Assembly (NCBI GenBank): GCA_019775845.1
Contig: JADQAV010000009.1
Span: forward strand, 1,054,001-1,118,000
From: Myrmaecium sp. VS I D KN 1
Taxonomy: Eukaryota > Ascomycota > Dothideomycetes > Valsariales > Valsariaceae
DNA: 64,000 nucleotides
Direction: 5' to 3'
The position numbers were made by a program, and so were the translations under genes. Below the pieces are notes generated by a model, which saw only the letters and a program-made list of their open reading frames with translations, did no database searches and was not told the origin of the DNA. Below, in pieces: positions 1 through 11,684 of this stretch; position 1 is the stretch's first letter; every line of letters starts with the position of its first letter.

Positions 1-3000
1 GTCGGATAAGGAGAGTCGTGGAGAGTCAGATTTGCAGGGTGTGGGTATGGCGTCGTTGTTCTTCGACCTCATTTCGCCTTGGCCATCGGCTCCACCAAGC
101 AGAGGCCTAGCAAAGCTAGAAGCACAGAGGATGAAAAACGAAGGACATAGGGTACGGATACAAAGGCGGTCACGGTTTGGTCCGAGAGGCTCATGCATAG
201 GTGCTGCAAACCCGACGCGAGCTCGTATCAACACGGATACGCTGTTGGGGTCGCACCCTCGGAGGACGCGCGAGATATAACAGCTCCGCGACTCGCCATC
301 ATGGCGGAGGGACATGTTCAAAGCAATCTCTATGACCTGCCAAATCGTCAAAGAGCATAAAGCATTGATATTTCCCAATCAAGAGGGGTGAGTAGGTGAT
401 GTGTTATGGGCGGTTAGCGCCATGCGTGCCGAGTAGGGATTTTCCCGTCGCTGTCATCTCCACAGCGATTGCGGAACCGACCTGCAGGGACTTCGGGTCA
501 ATCCTATGTGCTCGCCCACACTCCCACCCATGCCTCCAAGCCTTCATGCTTGCATGCGTGCTAGACATTCTGCCTCTGCCTATGTGAGGCACTAAACGCG
601 TCAACTTGCCTTACGTCCAGGACGGAGGACAAAACCACGAGAGTAGTCCGTACTCCATAGTGTCCTCCTTGGCCTCGGACCAGCAACAATTTCGGCAGGG
701 TGTTCAGACGGCACTTAGAATGAGGCCGAACTCGCCAGCTAACATATAGCTTTTATAGCTGCGTGGCGCTACTCAACGTACTATCGTCCTCGCTCCCATC
801 TTCGGAGTGCGGATGCGGATAGCCTCCTCCACGCTACGCTGATCGCTGATCGATGACACGACGACTGATTCTCGGCCTGTTCCGTACCTACGTCCACCAC
901 CGTGGTCCTGCCCAGCAGACCAGACCCGTCGTTCGTTCTCCCGTGGCTGACGCCCACCTGTCCGGAGAGGCTCCAGGCGGTCATCGTCATCAGGAAAGCC
1001 TCCCGGTCCTTGGGTGAGACAAGAGGCCGTGTCCGCGCAAGAGGCATGTGCGAAGACAGCTTCGTGTCCTTGCTCCACACGATTACTCGCGTTGAGGAGA
1101 GCACGCTCTCCTCTCCCCATCCGCTCGCCCTTCCGGCTACCATGTTGCGGTGAGAGGGCGAGAGCGCACGGGATCGTTTGATGCCGGGGCTGACGCCAGG
1201 ACGATGGGGAGCGTCAAGGCGTAATCCCCGATGGGGCAGACAAATTAACAAAACCGACTCTCAGACCGTCCCATCCCTTGCCAGCAACCGCCAATTGTTG
1301 GTTTGGAAGATCGGCACCTGCTCGCTAGCCAGCGTACCACGTATTCTCTCCCCTATTGCCCGAAGCGGAAATTCTCGCTTGCTTGGGGTGCTTTGGCCCG
1401 GATAAGCTCAGGCAACTAGGTAGTTGATGATGCTCGCGGACGCCAGCCCTCGCCCTCTAAGGACTTCACGTTGTACGTGATCTTTCAAACCTCTGCAGTG
1501 CATGGGGTTGCCCAGGCCTCTGCCAGCAGATGGAAATTCAGGACCCTCGGGACTGTAAGGCCTGACGCGTCACAAACTTTGCGCGACGTTCTTCACTGCA
1601 CGAGCACATAATCTCTGCAGAGTCGGTCGCTGTTATACAATACTTGCTCTGGTGGAAGGCTGCTCATGCGGCGGTATGGTTCATAAGTATACGCACTTCC
1701 ATCTTCGCAAGCTCTGATGGTACATACCTTTGGATGGTCGTTTGAGAGACTGACAGCTTGTCAAAGAATTATTACGTTCAAATTTCTTTCGAGGCCCTAC
1801 TCAATCTCATACAATGCTAAGAGCTGTCGAAAAATGGCCAAGCTTGCAATGTGGTTTTCCTGTATGGAGTTTCTTCGCGACTGTGGTTCGAACGCTATCA
1901 CCATCGGTACAATAATCCCAATCAAAGCACTCCTCGAATAAACTCTGCAGTTTCATGGGTTCCTCTGCTCCTGATAGGTCCGCAGCTGCATTGACCCCAA
2001 ACCCTGGCCTGAGTGCCTCTATCAACCTTTGGATCTGACCATAACCTGGTCGGCTCCGCGCTCTGATCCTTGAGCAAATCACCAACCCTGGCGGATCCGA
2101 TGCAACCATTCATCAATTGCCTGCGCGTGCCCTTCTCAGGCTGCTCACGCACACTGCGCTACATCCCGTCTCTTACGTCGTCCCTGAAGAAGACTCCATG
2201 GTACGCGGAACCCCTCTTTCTGCGTTGGTGCTGGGCTGGGGATGCTCAGAGGAGTCTCGTGGATCCACGAACATCGGTGTTGCTGTCCATCTTACAAGCC
2301 CTCGACGCATCTTGAGACCGGTACAAAGTCATCGGCTTACTGAGGATCCCACCGCTTATGTCTCGAAAAGACTGTCGGCAAGGCACTGCACCGGACATGA
2401 CCAGGGCAGGAACAGATCCTCATGCTGAGTGTAGACTTGTCGCCCCTCTGCAGCTCGACCTGAGCGTCACCCTTGGAGCTATTTGCCCCATCAAGGCAAA
2501 CATCCGAGCGCGACATATCACATCAATTGGCCGGCATTGTCGTTGGCGGAGGTTGTCATCCCAAGCAACTGGTGCCGACCTGTATCAGATCACGTTGAGA
2601 ACCTGCTGCACCCAGTTCCGAATGTATCCATGGTGCATCGATATCTTCACCTCCGCTCCCGTTGCAGCGAAGCTTTTAAGAGGCCCTGGGTGGCTGTGCC
2701 CTCCCAGCCGTTTGTAACTCGGCAGCAGCTTCTACACGATTGCGCAAGGGACAGGAACAGCTCTCAGGCGCCCACGTCATCTTGTCGATGTTTAAAAGAT
2801 GAAGCACCAGTGCTACGGCGCGTACGAGATAGGATCGATATTCAGTTACATCGAATAAGTGTTTGAAGAGCTCTGGGCTCCAGGACCATCAAGCCTACAC
2901 GATCCCCGAACGAACATGCTTGGCTGGGTTTTCCGCCAAGTTCTCTATTGGTTGTGCGTGCTGTCATGCAACACGGGTTAGTGATCAAATCAGAGACTAT

Positions 3001-5953
3001 CGTCCTACTATGGGTGTCTGATCTGCCCCTTAGATCAGTGCTTTGATGACGAGAGTTATCCGGAAATGCATGAGATTTGCTCGGGGTATCAACCACTCTT
3101 GCGTCACTCACCTTGCTCAGAGCTTAACATCCTTCTTTTGTCCAGACTTGGATAAGTGCTTTGGAAAGGTGCCTTCGAATGGGCTTGTGGTCTTGATGAT
3201 CATGAGACTTTGACCGACTTGTAGTCAAGCGTTTAACGGCTAAACAACGCGGCTCAACAGACAACGGACCGCAAGATTTGCAGTCTATCCCTGAGTCGCA
3301 GGTTCGTCTTGTTGCAAACTTGGTAAATGATCTACGGCTCTGTGCTGAAGACTCGGCAGCTCCCGACTCAAAATGAAGGTCCTGAAGCATGACTACGACA
3401 GCGCCATGCCGGGAAGGTGGTTCATGAATCATTCGCCAAGCAGGCAGTTGCCTCGGATCAGCTAGAGTACCGCGCTGAGGCGGCACAACGCAATCTTTGA
3501 CGGACTGTCACGATCTTTCGGTGACTTCGGCAAGTTGTACTTGGGAGATAGCGTTCCCCCTCTCGCTCATCATCCCGCGCAATGTCACCGAAACGCCTCA
3601 CCGTCAGTAGGTCGATGAGGGGAGACATGTGTGCCTCACTCTGATTCGGTCGACCGACGTGGCTATGGAGACAAATGCATGGCTGGCCGTTTGCCCTTAG
3701 CCTCTGCATCCGAGTCATGCCGTCGACAAAGTGCGCTCCGCAGAAGCGCATGCGAATCCTGCGTAATGCGAGGAGGCTACAATTTGTCAATCCCCATCCC
3801 GATGTCGCCTAGCTGCTTAACGTGCAGAGTCCTTCAATGTTCCTTCTTCCCGTCAACGGTCGGCAAGTTAGGCTGGCAGCTGTGAAGGATCTCCGAGGAG
3901 AGCACATTTCTCCCCCTTCCCATGTGCCTCGGACGATGGACGTAACCCGTGATCGACCGAGGATCAAACAGGCTTATGTCCAGCGGAAATAAGCCAGCCG
4001 TTCACAGTGGCGTATCCGCAGTCAGTAACAGCAGCGCATACCCAGCTGTTCCGCAAACGTACGCACTCAGGTACTATGTAAAAGGTCTTATGAGGGGAGT
4101 CTGCCGGGGTCAGGTCAGATGGATCTTCTCCATAGACGTTAGCCCGTCCACGGCATCCTCCGTCGATGTGACCTGTCCGGTTCACTTCCCGAAGACAACC
4201 TGAAACAATTTGAGCGCGAATCACTCCCCGTTGGAGATGGGCGAGCCGCGGGAAGTATACGTGCAGGTGGGCCGTGGGACAAACCAGCGGTACAAGTGCT
4301 CTGCAAACATACAGTTCTCTGCTTACTTCCGAGTCGTCCATAACTACCACTCCGAAATTATATGGGCCCCGCAGCGTCGCAGCTCATCAGATGATCTGAT
4401 TGCTTCAAGGCTGTAGCAGCCGTATGCTCTTCAATCGTGCGGCAGAAATACTCCCCACAACGACTTCTCACACACGGCAGACTTTCCAATGGAGTTATTT
4501 ACGAACGCTGCATCGACTGGGTGTCCATCTTATAATCCTCAGTACTGCCGGGCTCTTCTTCTCCCGGCTATGGTCAGTGTGGGCTGGTATCGGCACGGGA
4601 GGGGATCACTGGGTCCGACAGTGATCCCCTTCAGTCTTCCAACCACGTTGACGCGGAGGTCATAGCATGGTCTCGCGGCCTTTTGTTCTTCTTACCCTGC
4701 CACATCTAAGTCAATTACCGACTGATACCGAATGAAGGAACGAAGGGTGTCAGTCCCTTACTTGTAGGGTCTGATGTGACAGTATCGCCCATACACGAAA
4801 GGAGCTGGCCGACCTGTCAAGAGCGATCTGCACAACTAGTCAACCCGTTGATAAAACCAGCCTTGCATAGATCATCATCATACCTCCCATTTTCACGGGA
4901 AACAACCATCATGGTATCATGTCGGCCTCCCGATCTCTGCTATTCTTTACTGCCCTGTGGTGAAACAGGAGCATTGCGAATGAGCTTTTGCACATATCCC
5001 CAGACGCATCCTGCGTATGCAATTCCAACCCCTCTCTGCGCCCCTGTGCTAGTCTTTTCCATTCTGTGAGGTCATCGCCAGAGGCCTACCTCGAGTTTGC
5101 CGGCCAGTTGAGGGGTTGAAAGCAGCGGCACAAAGTATAAGAGCGCCAAAAGTCACAAATCACCACCCGAACCGGACGTGACAAACCGAAGTAGCCACGG
5201 CGGCTGATCAATGAACTTACATGCAACCGATCCTTTCCTTCATCGAGATGTCAACAGTTCGTCGTGCCTACCTGTCTGGTTCATCCAAGAGGTAAAGTAA
5301 TTATGGTCGTTGCGCCTGCTCTCCTCAGCCTCGCTGAATATCCTTACGGCTGGCTAGGAGGAGGACGTCGAGTCTCAGGTTGACGATAACCGCTTCTACT
5401 CTTCCATCTTACTGGTAGCTTGGTAATGTTATTGTAACTCCCTACGGCGAGAATTGAAAGGCCACGTACAGCTAAGCTAGCTCGCAAATTATTAGAATAT
5501 GAGGAGGACGAGATGAACAACATGCGACAGATACAGTATCCGCCTTGGAACGGCATGTAAATAACTCGTCCCCTTCCTCCTCCTCTTTTTCTTTTTCTAA
5601 TTTCTTATCCGCGAGACTAGCTGTTAGTTTTCTCGACATAGTGACCACGCTTTCGCGTGGATGTGAATGTGCAGAAAGACATTTCGTCCTGCCTGTCACC
5701 ACGGAGAGATGTGCACTCGTACGCACACAAGCGGTCTCTCCCTTTAAGCGCTCTGGAATTACAGTCTCACGTCACCGATTCACCAAGTCGTTTACTTGGG
5801 CCGGCCACGCCTGAGCGGTCTACCACGGGCAAGGGACCGTTAACATCGAGATCAAATCGACCGAACGACGAGAACACGAGATCATCTGAAATATGAAAGA
5901 AGGAGCATGCATTGATGGTATCGAGCTGGACACACCTGCCGTCAATACGGCGT
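1..5953. other. gene-free stretch, no recognisable coding
   Basis: No open frame here exceeds about 156 codons, and none shows a family motif or plausible exon chain on either strand. Base composition looks balanced and CpA/TpG are common, so the stretch does not look RIP-mutated like the transposon further on. A 12-bp perfect hairpin lies at 4600-4630 and a pyrimidine-rich run at about 5570-5600. It may be old decayed sequence or intergenic DNA; I cannot tell which. Confidence 0.6.
4600..4630. repeat. perfect 12-bp inverted repeat with 7-nt loop
   Basis: AGGGGATCACTG at 4600-4611 is matched exactly by CAGTGATCCCCT at 4619-4630, with GGTCCGA between. There is no U-run after it and no gene next to it, so a terminator role is unsupported. 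It could be a relic of a small inverted-repeat element. Confidence 0.75.
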
Positions 5954-7876
5954 CTACATATGAGCTTCGTCATCGTTTTCGCCATCTTCACCGTAATTTT
6001 CACGGTCTTCAAAGACCATGAACTTCTCCACCTCTTCACCCGTCATTCTCGACCAGACTCCTCTGACCTCTTCGAGAATGCTATCGTTCAAGGCTAAATC
6101 GAAGGGCGGGGGTGTAAAGACGAAGATCTTGTCTCCGTGATTTTCTGCCTCCTCGGTTTCAGAACAAGGAAATCGTTGTTCGTAGCAGAGAGACCAAAGA
6201 ACGTGGGGTTCCGGCTGCTCATTGACAGAGAGCAGCAGTTTCTTGACAGCTCTGTCAAGCATCGCAGACCCTACCGCATACGAACACCTCGTAGAAGCAT
6301 ATAGTACACCTGCGGATGAATTAGCGTCTGACCACACGCGATCGTACAGAAAGAATATGTATGATGATAATGCCAATATCAGGTTGTCAGAGATATATCG
6401 TCGTCAAGAGATTTCAGACAATGTAGATAAGTATTCGTTTGATCATTCATCATGTTGGCAGAGAACAGGAATAGAATGAGAAGAGTCACTTACTCTGTCC
6501 ACTGGGACAATCGCCCGTATCGCTGGAGTGTACTTGGATAAAGACGGGTTCCTCGTGGGAGTTGTCGGGAGCAGTGTAATCCTCCAGAGAGTCCGATGGA
6601 AACATTACAACCGCAGCGGCAGGCGGCGGTGCACCATCAGCCAGAGGAGGGAAGACCAAGCGTAACGACGAAGATACAATGGAGATGGATCGAATTACAG
6701 TGGTAGTGGGTAGGGCAGCGCAGGTCTCTTGGGAGGCCGTTTCCGAGACAAGCGCTCCCAATTCTTCAGCGGATCCAGCCAACTGTTTCGTCGTGATGTT
6801 TTCCCCGTTTCGAAGCCGTGCTTTAAGATCATTCGGACCCAGATCTTGTGTGACAGCGCTTACTCCGTTCCCAAGAACGTAGGCACCGCCACCTACAGCA
6901 TTCGCTCGACAAGCCACTTGACATATTTCTGCCAAACCCCCCCACTTGGGAAGGACAGAACCAAAGCCCGGGCCAAAAACCCCAATGGACCGAAGGTGCC
7001 GTGCAATTCGAGGCAGAGCGAACTCGGTAGTTGTGCAGCTTGGTGCTGACAATGATAGCGCCAGAGCCAGCAGCGGGGAGTGGAGGCTCGTAGGGAGTTT
7101 AAATTGCTGGGACAGGAAGTCCGAGAAAGGCAAGCTCCGATGGGCGTCCCAAATCTCGACCTGTTCCTCATACTCCATGATGAAACGGAGGAATTTCATC
7201 AAGGCTCGCTTAGCCTTCAAGTCCAGCCCGTCGGCAGCAAACACGTCCTCTCGTCCGCTAGGAATCTTATTCAAGGTGTTCCTATGTTGGCCATCCTCGG
7301 CTGCTGACGGATCAAGCCGGTCTCCCTTGCTTTCATCCGAGTACATCCACCAGTTGCCGACGGCAACGAACTCAAGTTGCCTATACACCTTGGACGAAAC
7401 CAAGGTGGAGAGAAGCGTCGAGCGCGAATAGATGAGCTGCGGAGAAAGGGACAGGGTGTATGCACGTGAGAAGGATAATTTGGGTGAGCCGGTCACCCTG
7501 TTATCATCAACGGGACGGCGTATAGAGGCATTTCCGAAGGTTGGCAATGCACCTAAGCGATCGTGTTAGACGACAGTAGGAGATAAGACAGCCAATGATG
7601 CCAACATACCCTCTGAAACTCTGTTCGCCCACTGCTCAGCCTCTTGAAGGCTTAAGGCAGCTTCGGACGCTCCGTAGAAGTCATTCCCGTCGATGTGCAG
7701 CACTCTCTTCCCCGACCGGGACAACGCTCTTCAATCAACCATGGCTGCGTTAATCAGAATTGGCGGATCCGGGCTGGGGGCGCAACAGAAAGGCGAGCTC
7801 ACAATGCAAGCAAGGATTCCTTGATACCTGTTCCGGCGATCAAGATATCCCACTCGGTACCTTCCAAAGAATCCAT
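5954..7876 (-). CDS. Rab escort protein (REP/Mrs6 family)
   Basis: Four exons: 7876-7803, 7728-7610, 7552-6494 and 6309-5954, giving 535 aa, a usual length for fungal REPs. REP presents newly made Rab GTPases to geranylgeranyl transferase II for prenylation, in the cytosol. The N-terminus has the GDI/REP nucleotide-fold signature (DILIAGTGIKES, then VLHIDGNDFYG across intron 1). Further on are YRQLEFVAVGNWWMY, the strongest family mark, and AVGGGAYVLGNG. The exon 3/4 join restores CPSGQSVLYAST, a pattern typical of REPs and GDIs. Family assignment is firm; REP is preferred over GDI because of the length and the divergent middle (known of the family). The acidic tail ends in EDGENDDEAHM. Start chosen at the first Met before the nucleotide fold. 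Its downstream neighbour is gene-free; upstream lies the tail-facing 3' end of the peroxiredoxin gene. Confidence 0.9.
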
Positions 7877-8351
7877 CGAGGAGAGCGAACGTGATGACCT
7901 GAATTTATAGGCGGAGGTGGCTGGAGGTTGGGAAAAGAATCAATTTCGGCAAAAGTGGACCAACTTTCCTTGGCATGTATTACTAAGCCAATGGGGACCG
8001 AAGGATAAAAATTGTTGGCTGGGAAGCGCTTTTTTGCATCATCAACCGCGCACGCTGGCAGCACTTCTTCCCCCATCATTGGCAGTACTGCGAACGCACT
8101 GGGGTCTTCATTGATCTTTCCAAAATGTGCGCGGAAGAATATGATTCGTCCAGTATCTACCGCTCTAGATTCTCCATCTGAGAGAGTGGTTCGTAGTGAC
8201 GCGACATGCCTACAGTAACACTGCATCTATTTCAGTTCACCGAGTAAAAGCCTTGCGGTTTTCTCATAGCCTCTAGTGGCACGCCGTATCATTTTTATAG
8301 TTGCGAATTATCTCTCTTTATATCCAAGCCATCCGTATGCCAGCACGGGAA
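7877..8351. other. intergenic, promoter side of the REP gene
   Basis: 475 nt between the REP start and the peroxiredoxin stop, both on the minus strand. It must hold the REP promoter and the peroxiredoxin 3' end. I see no gene, repeat or structured element. Confidence 0.5.
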
Positions 8352-9090
8352 TTACAACTTGGCCAAAATGGCATCAGCACCAGAAACCTGTGCCAACGGG
8401 TCAGTGAACCTATTCGAGATACAGTGTCATGTCATCATTGAAGTGCTCACCGTGACTTCCGCTGGGCTCGGTTCGTTTTCGGCGTAGGAAATGGTGCCAT
8501 CTCTCTCTTTGATCATGGCCCAGCGACCGTTGCGGTCACCCATGCCAGCGGGCCAGCCATAGTTCTTCGAGAAGAATGTCTTAGTGTCACTGAGGAAGAG
8601 CTACCAGCTTGTCAGTACATCCGGCCTTCCGATTCAGAACGCTATGGGGTCATACGATGTCCTCGTTCGCGGGTGCCTTGTTGACTTTTCCCCAAGCGGC
8701 CATGACAAAGGCGTCGTTAGAAGCAATCACAGCGACCTTGTCAACGCCCTTTGCCTTCAGCTGATCCAGCTTCTGGATGTAGGGTGGGACATGATAAGCC
8801 TGGCAGCTAGGGGTGAAGGCGCCTAAGATGATCATAGTCAGCGATATATGCTTCTCTGAGCGGCGAGATCCGGTTTACCTGGGACGCTGACAATCACGAC
8901 CTTCTTGCCCTCCCATTCTTTGCTTGCATCCAGTTCCTGAGGACGACCGCAGACGGTGGGATCATCGTCAAGGATAGGAGCCCAGCTACAAAGATCAGCC
9001 GATGTGAGCTGTCATCAGAGTACTCAAACCTGTCACTTACTCGAACTTGACGCCGTCAGGGAATTTGTCGCCAACTTTGAGAGGAGCCAT
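8352..9090 (-). CDS. peroxiredoxin 5 / Pmp20-type, predicted peroxisomal
   Basis: Five exons: 9090-9041, 8985-8879, 8822-8656, 8600-8451 and 8387-8352, giving 169 aa, the usual length of fungal Pmp20 proteins. These enzymes reduce hydrogen peroxide and alkyl peroxides using thiols. The peroxidatic Cys is C59 in [13 protein letters not shown], formed across intron 2. A second Cys, C29 in TVCGRP, matches the position of the second Cys of the Aspergillus allergen Asp f 3. The chain ends in Ala-Lys-Leu, a type 1 peroxisomal targeting signal, so peroxisomal import is likely (inference). The start [13 protein letters not shown] is typical of the family; an open frame further upstream (to 9303) has no family similarity and was not used. 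The promoter faces the transposon insertion at 9498. Confidence 0.92.
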
Positions 9091-9497
9091 CTTATGTATG
9101 TGTCAAACAGAGTGATCAAGTATTGGGGAATGTGTAGTAGGTGAATATGTATAATGTGGATGGTAATCAAGGTACTCAGCGATTTGAAATCCGCTCAGGT
9201 CAACATCTGAGAGAGGAGGGGCACGTTTAAGTACATGACGTAGTCCGAAACCGGACATGGCCCCGAGCACGATGTTTCTCCGCGCATCCATCTCGGCGAA
9301 CATAGCGACTCAACGCAGAGGCCTAATCGGTCTTGACGCCGTCAGACAAACTGCGATCGGCTGAATCATAGGCGGTTAACGAACGCAAAAGCGGCATTTG
9401 ATGAGCTAAGGATCTAAGTGTATTAATAGTCAGGGTACCTGCCACTATAGATCACCTTGAGTCAGCCTTACCCCGCTATTCGATTCAAGTATGATTA
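9091..9497. other. intergenic, promoter side of peroxiredoxin, ends at transposon target site
   Basis: About 400 nt upstream of the peroxiredoxin gene. It ends in the TA dinucleotide (9496-9497) that flanks the transposon. Its base composition is normal up to the element border. No gene seen. Confidence 0.5.
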
Positions 9498-9540
9498 AAG
9501 TGGCGTACCAGGAAGCGGAGCACCCCGGGTAGCGTGTTAT
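9498..9540 (+). repeat. left terminal inverted repeat of the transposon
   Basis: GC-rich end that keeps its CpA sites, unlike the element body. It pairs with the right end, differing at one position in the first 32 bases. Confidence 0.85.
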
Positions 9541-11471
9541 TTTAACCTTACTATTTATCATCGTCTACTACTAATATTTATATATAAATTAATATAAGAA
9601 GTATTAGATAAAATAAATATATATCTTTCTATTCTAATATATCTAAATTTCTTAATAAGAAGCGCGTCTAGATAGCTATCGCCGCTATAAACTATAATAT
9701 TAAGTTATCCCTACGCGTAGCCGGCCGACTTAATTAAACTATTATTTATTATTATTAGTAGAAGCTATTAAGACTATAAGAAAAATATCTCGTTAATATT
9801 ATATATAAATTAGACGCCTAGTAGTAGCTTATAATATAATTATCTTAGAGAGTTCGCCGGCGTTATTTATAGTAAAGAAGTAGGGAGATACTAGCTAGAG
9901 GGGTTTATTAAAAGATACTAGTTATCTACTTAAATAAAACGTCTTTCTAATACGTCTAGGGCTTATTAATATAATAAGAAGATAATTATTAAATAGTTTA
10001 CTCTAGTTAAGGAGCTTAAATATTATTATACTATTTAATCTATTAATATCTATAATATAAATAAAAAAGGTATTATATTTAATATTAGAAAAGCTATTAA
10101 AGTAATTATACTAATATATAAAAAGGAGTAGAAGCTTATCTACCGGTAGCTAGATAATAAAGAGTTAATTATAATATTAGAAATATATTCTATTAACTTA
10201 ATCTATATACTACTAGTTATTATCTTTAAGAGTACTAATAAGAAGATTATATAAAGCTAGTAGTTTTCTTAAAAAGTAAACTTTACTAAATAGTACTTTA
10301 TAACGTCTTAATATAGTTAAATAGATTATAAGATTAGTATTAAATAGATTAAATACTTTAAAGAGTATATAGTAATAATATTTAGTAAGTAGAAGCTTCT
10401 AATATCTAATAATTACTTATTTTATATTATAAGTAAATTTATCTACTTTACGTATACTTATTATATTACGTTATTATTACTTCTATTATATTTAATAGAT
10501 CTATTATAGCTCCTAAATATAAGCTTATTTAAGCTTCTTTAGAGCTATTACGCCCGTGGCGTTAACTATATATAATACTAGGGTGTATAAGTAATTAATA
10601 AAGCTTAATTCCTTAAGCTTTATATAAAGGCTTACTAAGTTATATTTATTAAAGATAATATTACGAGTACCTAGAAGGCTACTAATATACTTCCTTACTA
10701 TTTATCTAAAGTATTATAAAGGCTCTCTAATAGTAGTAGTAATAGCTTCTCTAAGGAAAGTAAATATTTATAGAGGTTATAGGAAGCTATAATATAATAA
10801 ATAATACTATTACTATTAGGAGTTAGGATACCTATTAATATTATAAAAACTAAGGCCCTTATAGAGAGCCTTAAGAGCTTATAAACTACTTACCTAGATA
10901 GGCTTCTTAAGAATAAAGAGTAATACTATATTAATTAGTTTATATACTTTACTATTACTACTAATACTAATTAATACCTTAAAAAGTACTATTTTAATAC
11001 TATATAGAAGAAGAAGGAGGAGATATATAAGAATAGGTACTTAATATTCTCTAGATAGTATATTACTATTAATAATATTAACGAGCTTTAAATATAAAAG
11101 GACGACGTTAAAATAGTAAAAAAAGCTAGAAAGAGGACTAAAAAAAGCTTAAATAATATAATAGCGATAACGCTAATAAACTACTATTATTATTATTTAT
11201 TAATATACTATTATAATACTATAAGGCCTATCTAGATATATCTATATAAATAGATAATATAGAAGAGCTCTCCTTATAGTTTACTAGTAATATTAGTAGC
11301 TCTTAAGGCGCTTATATAAGCTAATAGATTAATACTATAATAATAATATAATAGGGATAGTATTAAGATATATATCTCTTATTTATATAGCTCTAGTCCT
11401 AATGTATACCCTTTTTATATAAGAAATAGCTGCCTTTTAGGCTATTAGTGATGCGTGGCAAAGTGAGCTTT

Positions 11472-11514
11472 TTAACGCGTTTCCCGGGGTGCCCCGCTTC
11501 CTGGTACGCCACTT
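11472..11514 (-). repeat. right terminal inverted repeat of the transposon
   Basis: Inverted copy of the left end, followed by the TA target duplication. Like the left end it has normal composition, not RIP-like. Confidence 0.85.
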
Positions 11515-11684
11515 TAGTTAAATGAGCTGCCTGAGTGTAGAAGGGCGAGTTCCAATATTCCGTTGCTATATAAGCATACTTGCATTCAACAGCTATCTAT
11601 CAATTCTCCAGGTTTGGTATATATGTAGAAGCAGACGAGACTGCCAGAGACAGCCCCTCCCAAGCTGCTTCACCTCAAATTACA

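Larger units (their letters stand above)
9498..11514 (+). mobile_element. Fot1/pogo-type (Tc1-mariner superfamily) DNA transposon, RIP-mutated
   Basis: A 2017-bp element flanked by TA on both sides (9496-9497 and 11515-11516), the target duplication of this superfamily. The ends are terminal inverted repeats beginning AAGTGGCGTACCAGGAAGC; they match for about 32 bp with one A/G difference. The body from about 9561 to 11402 is extremely AT-rich (for example 5 G/C of 60 bases at 10021-10080), with almost no CpA or TpG, the mark of RIP. No long frame survives. Conceptual translation around 10060-10130 still resembles the N-x-D-E-K-G-x-x-x-G-I block of Fot1/pogo DDE transposases with RIP-type changes (N-I-N-K-K-G ... 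N-I-R-K-A), read on the plus strand. Length fits Fot1 relatives (about 1.9-2.1 kb). The copy is inactive. It sits 170 bp upstream of the DUF1348 start. Confidence 0.88.

Noticed and set aside
773-1251. 156- and 115-codon minus-strand frames
   Set aside because: They overlap each other in different frames and show no motif or splice context.
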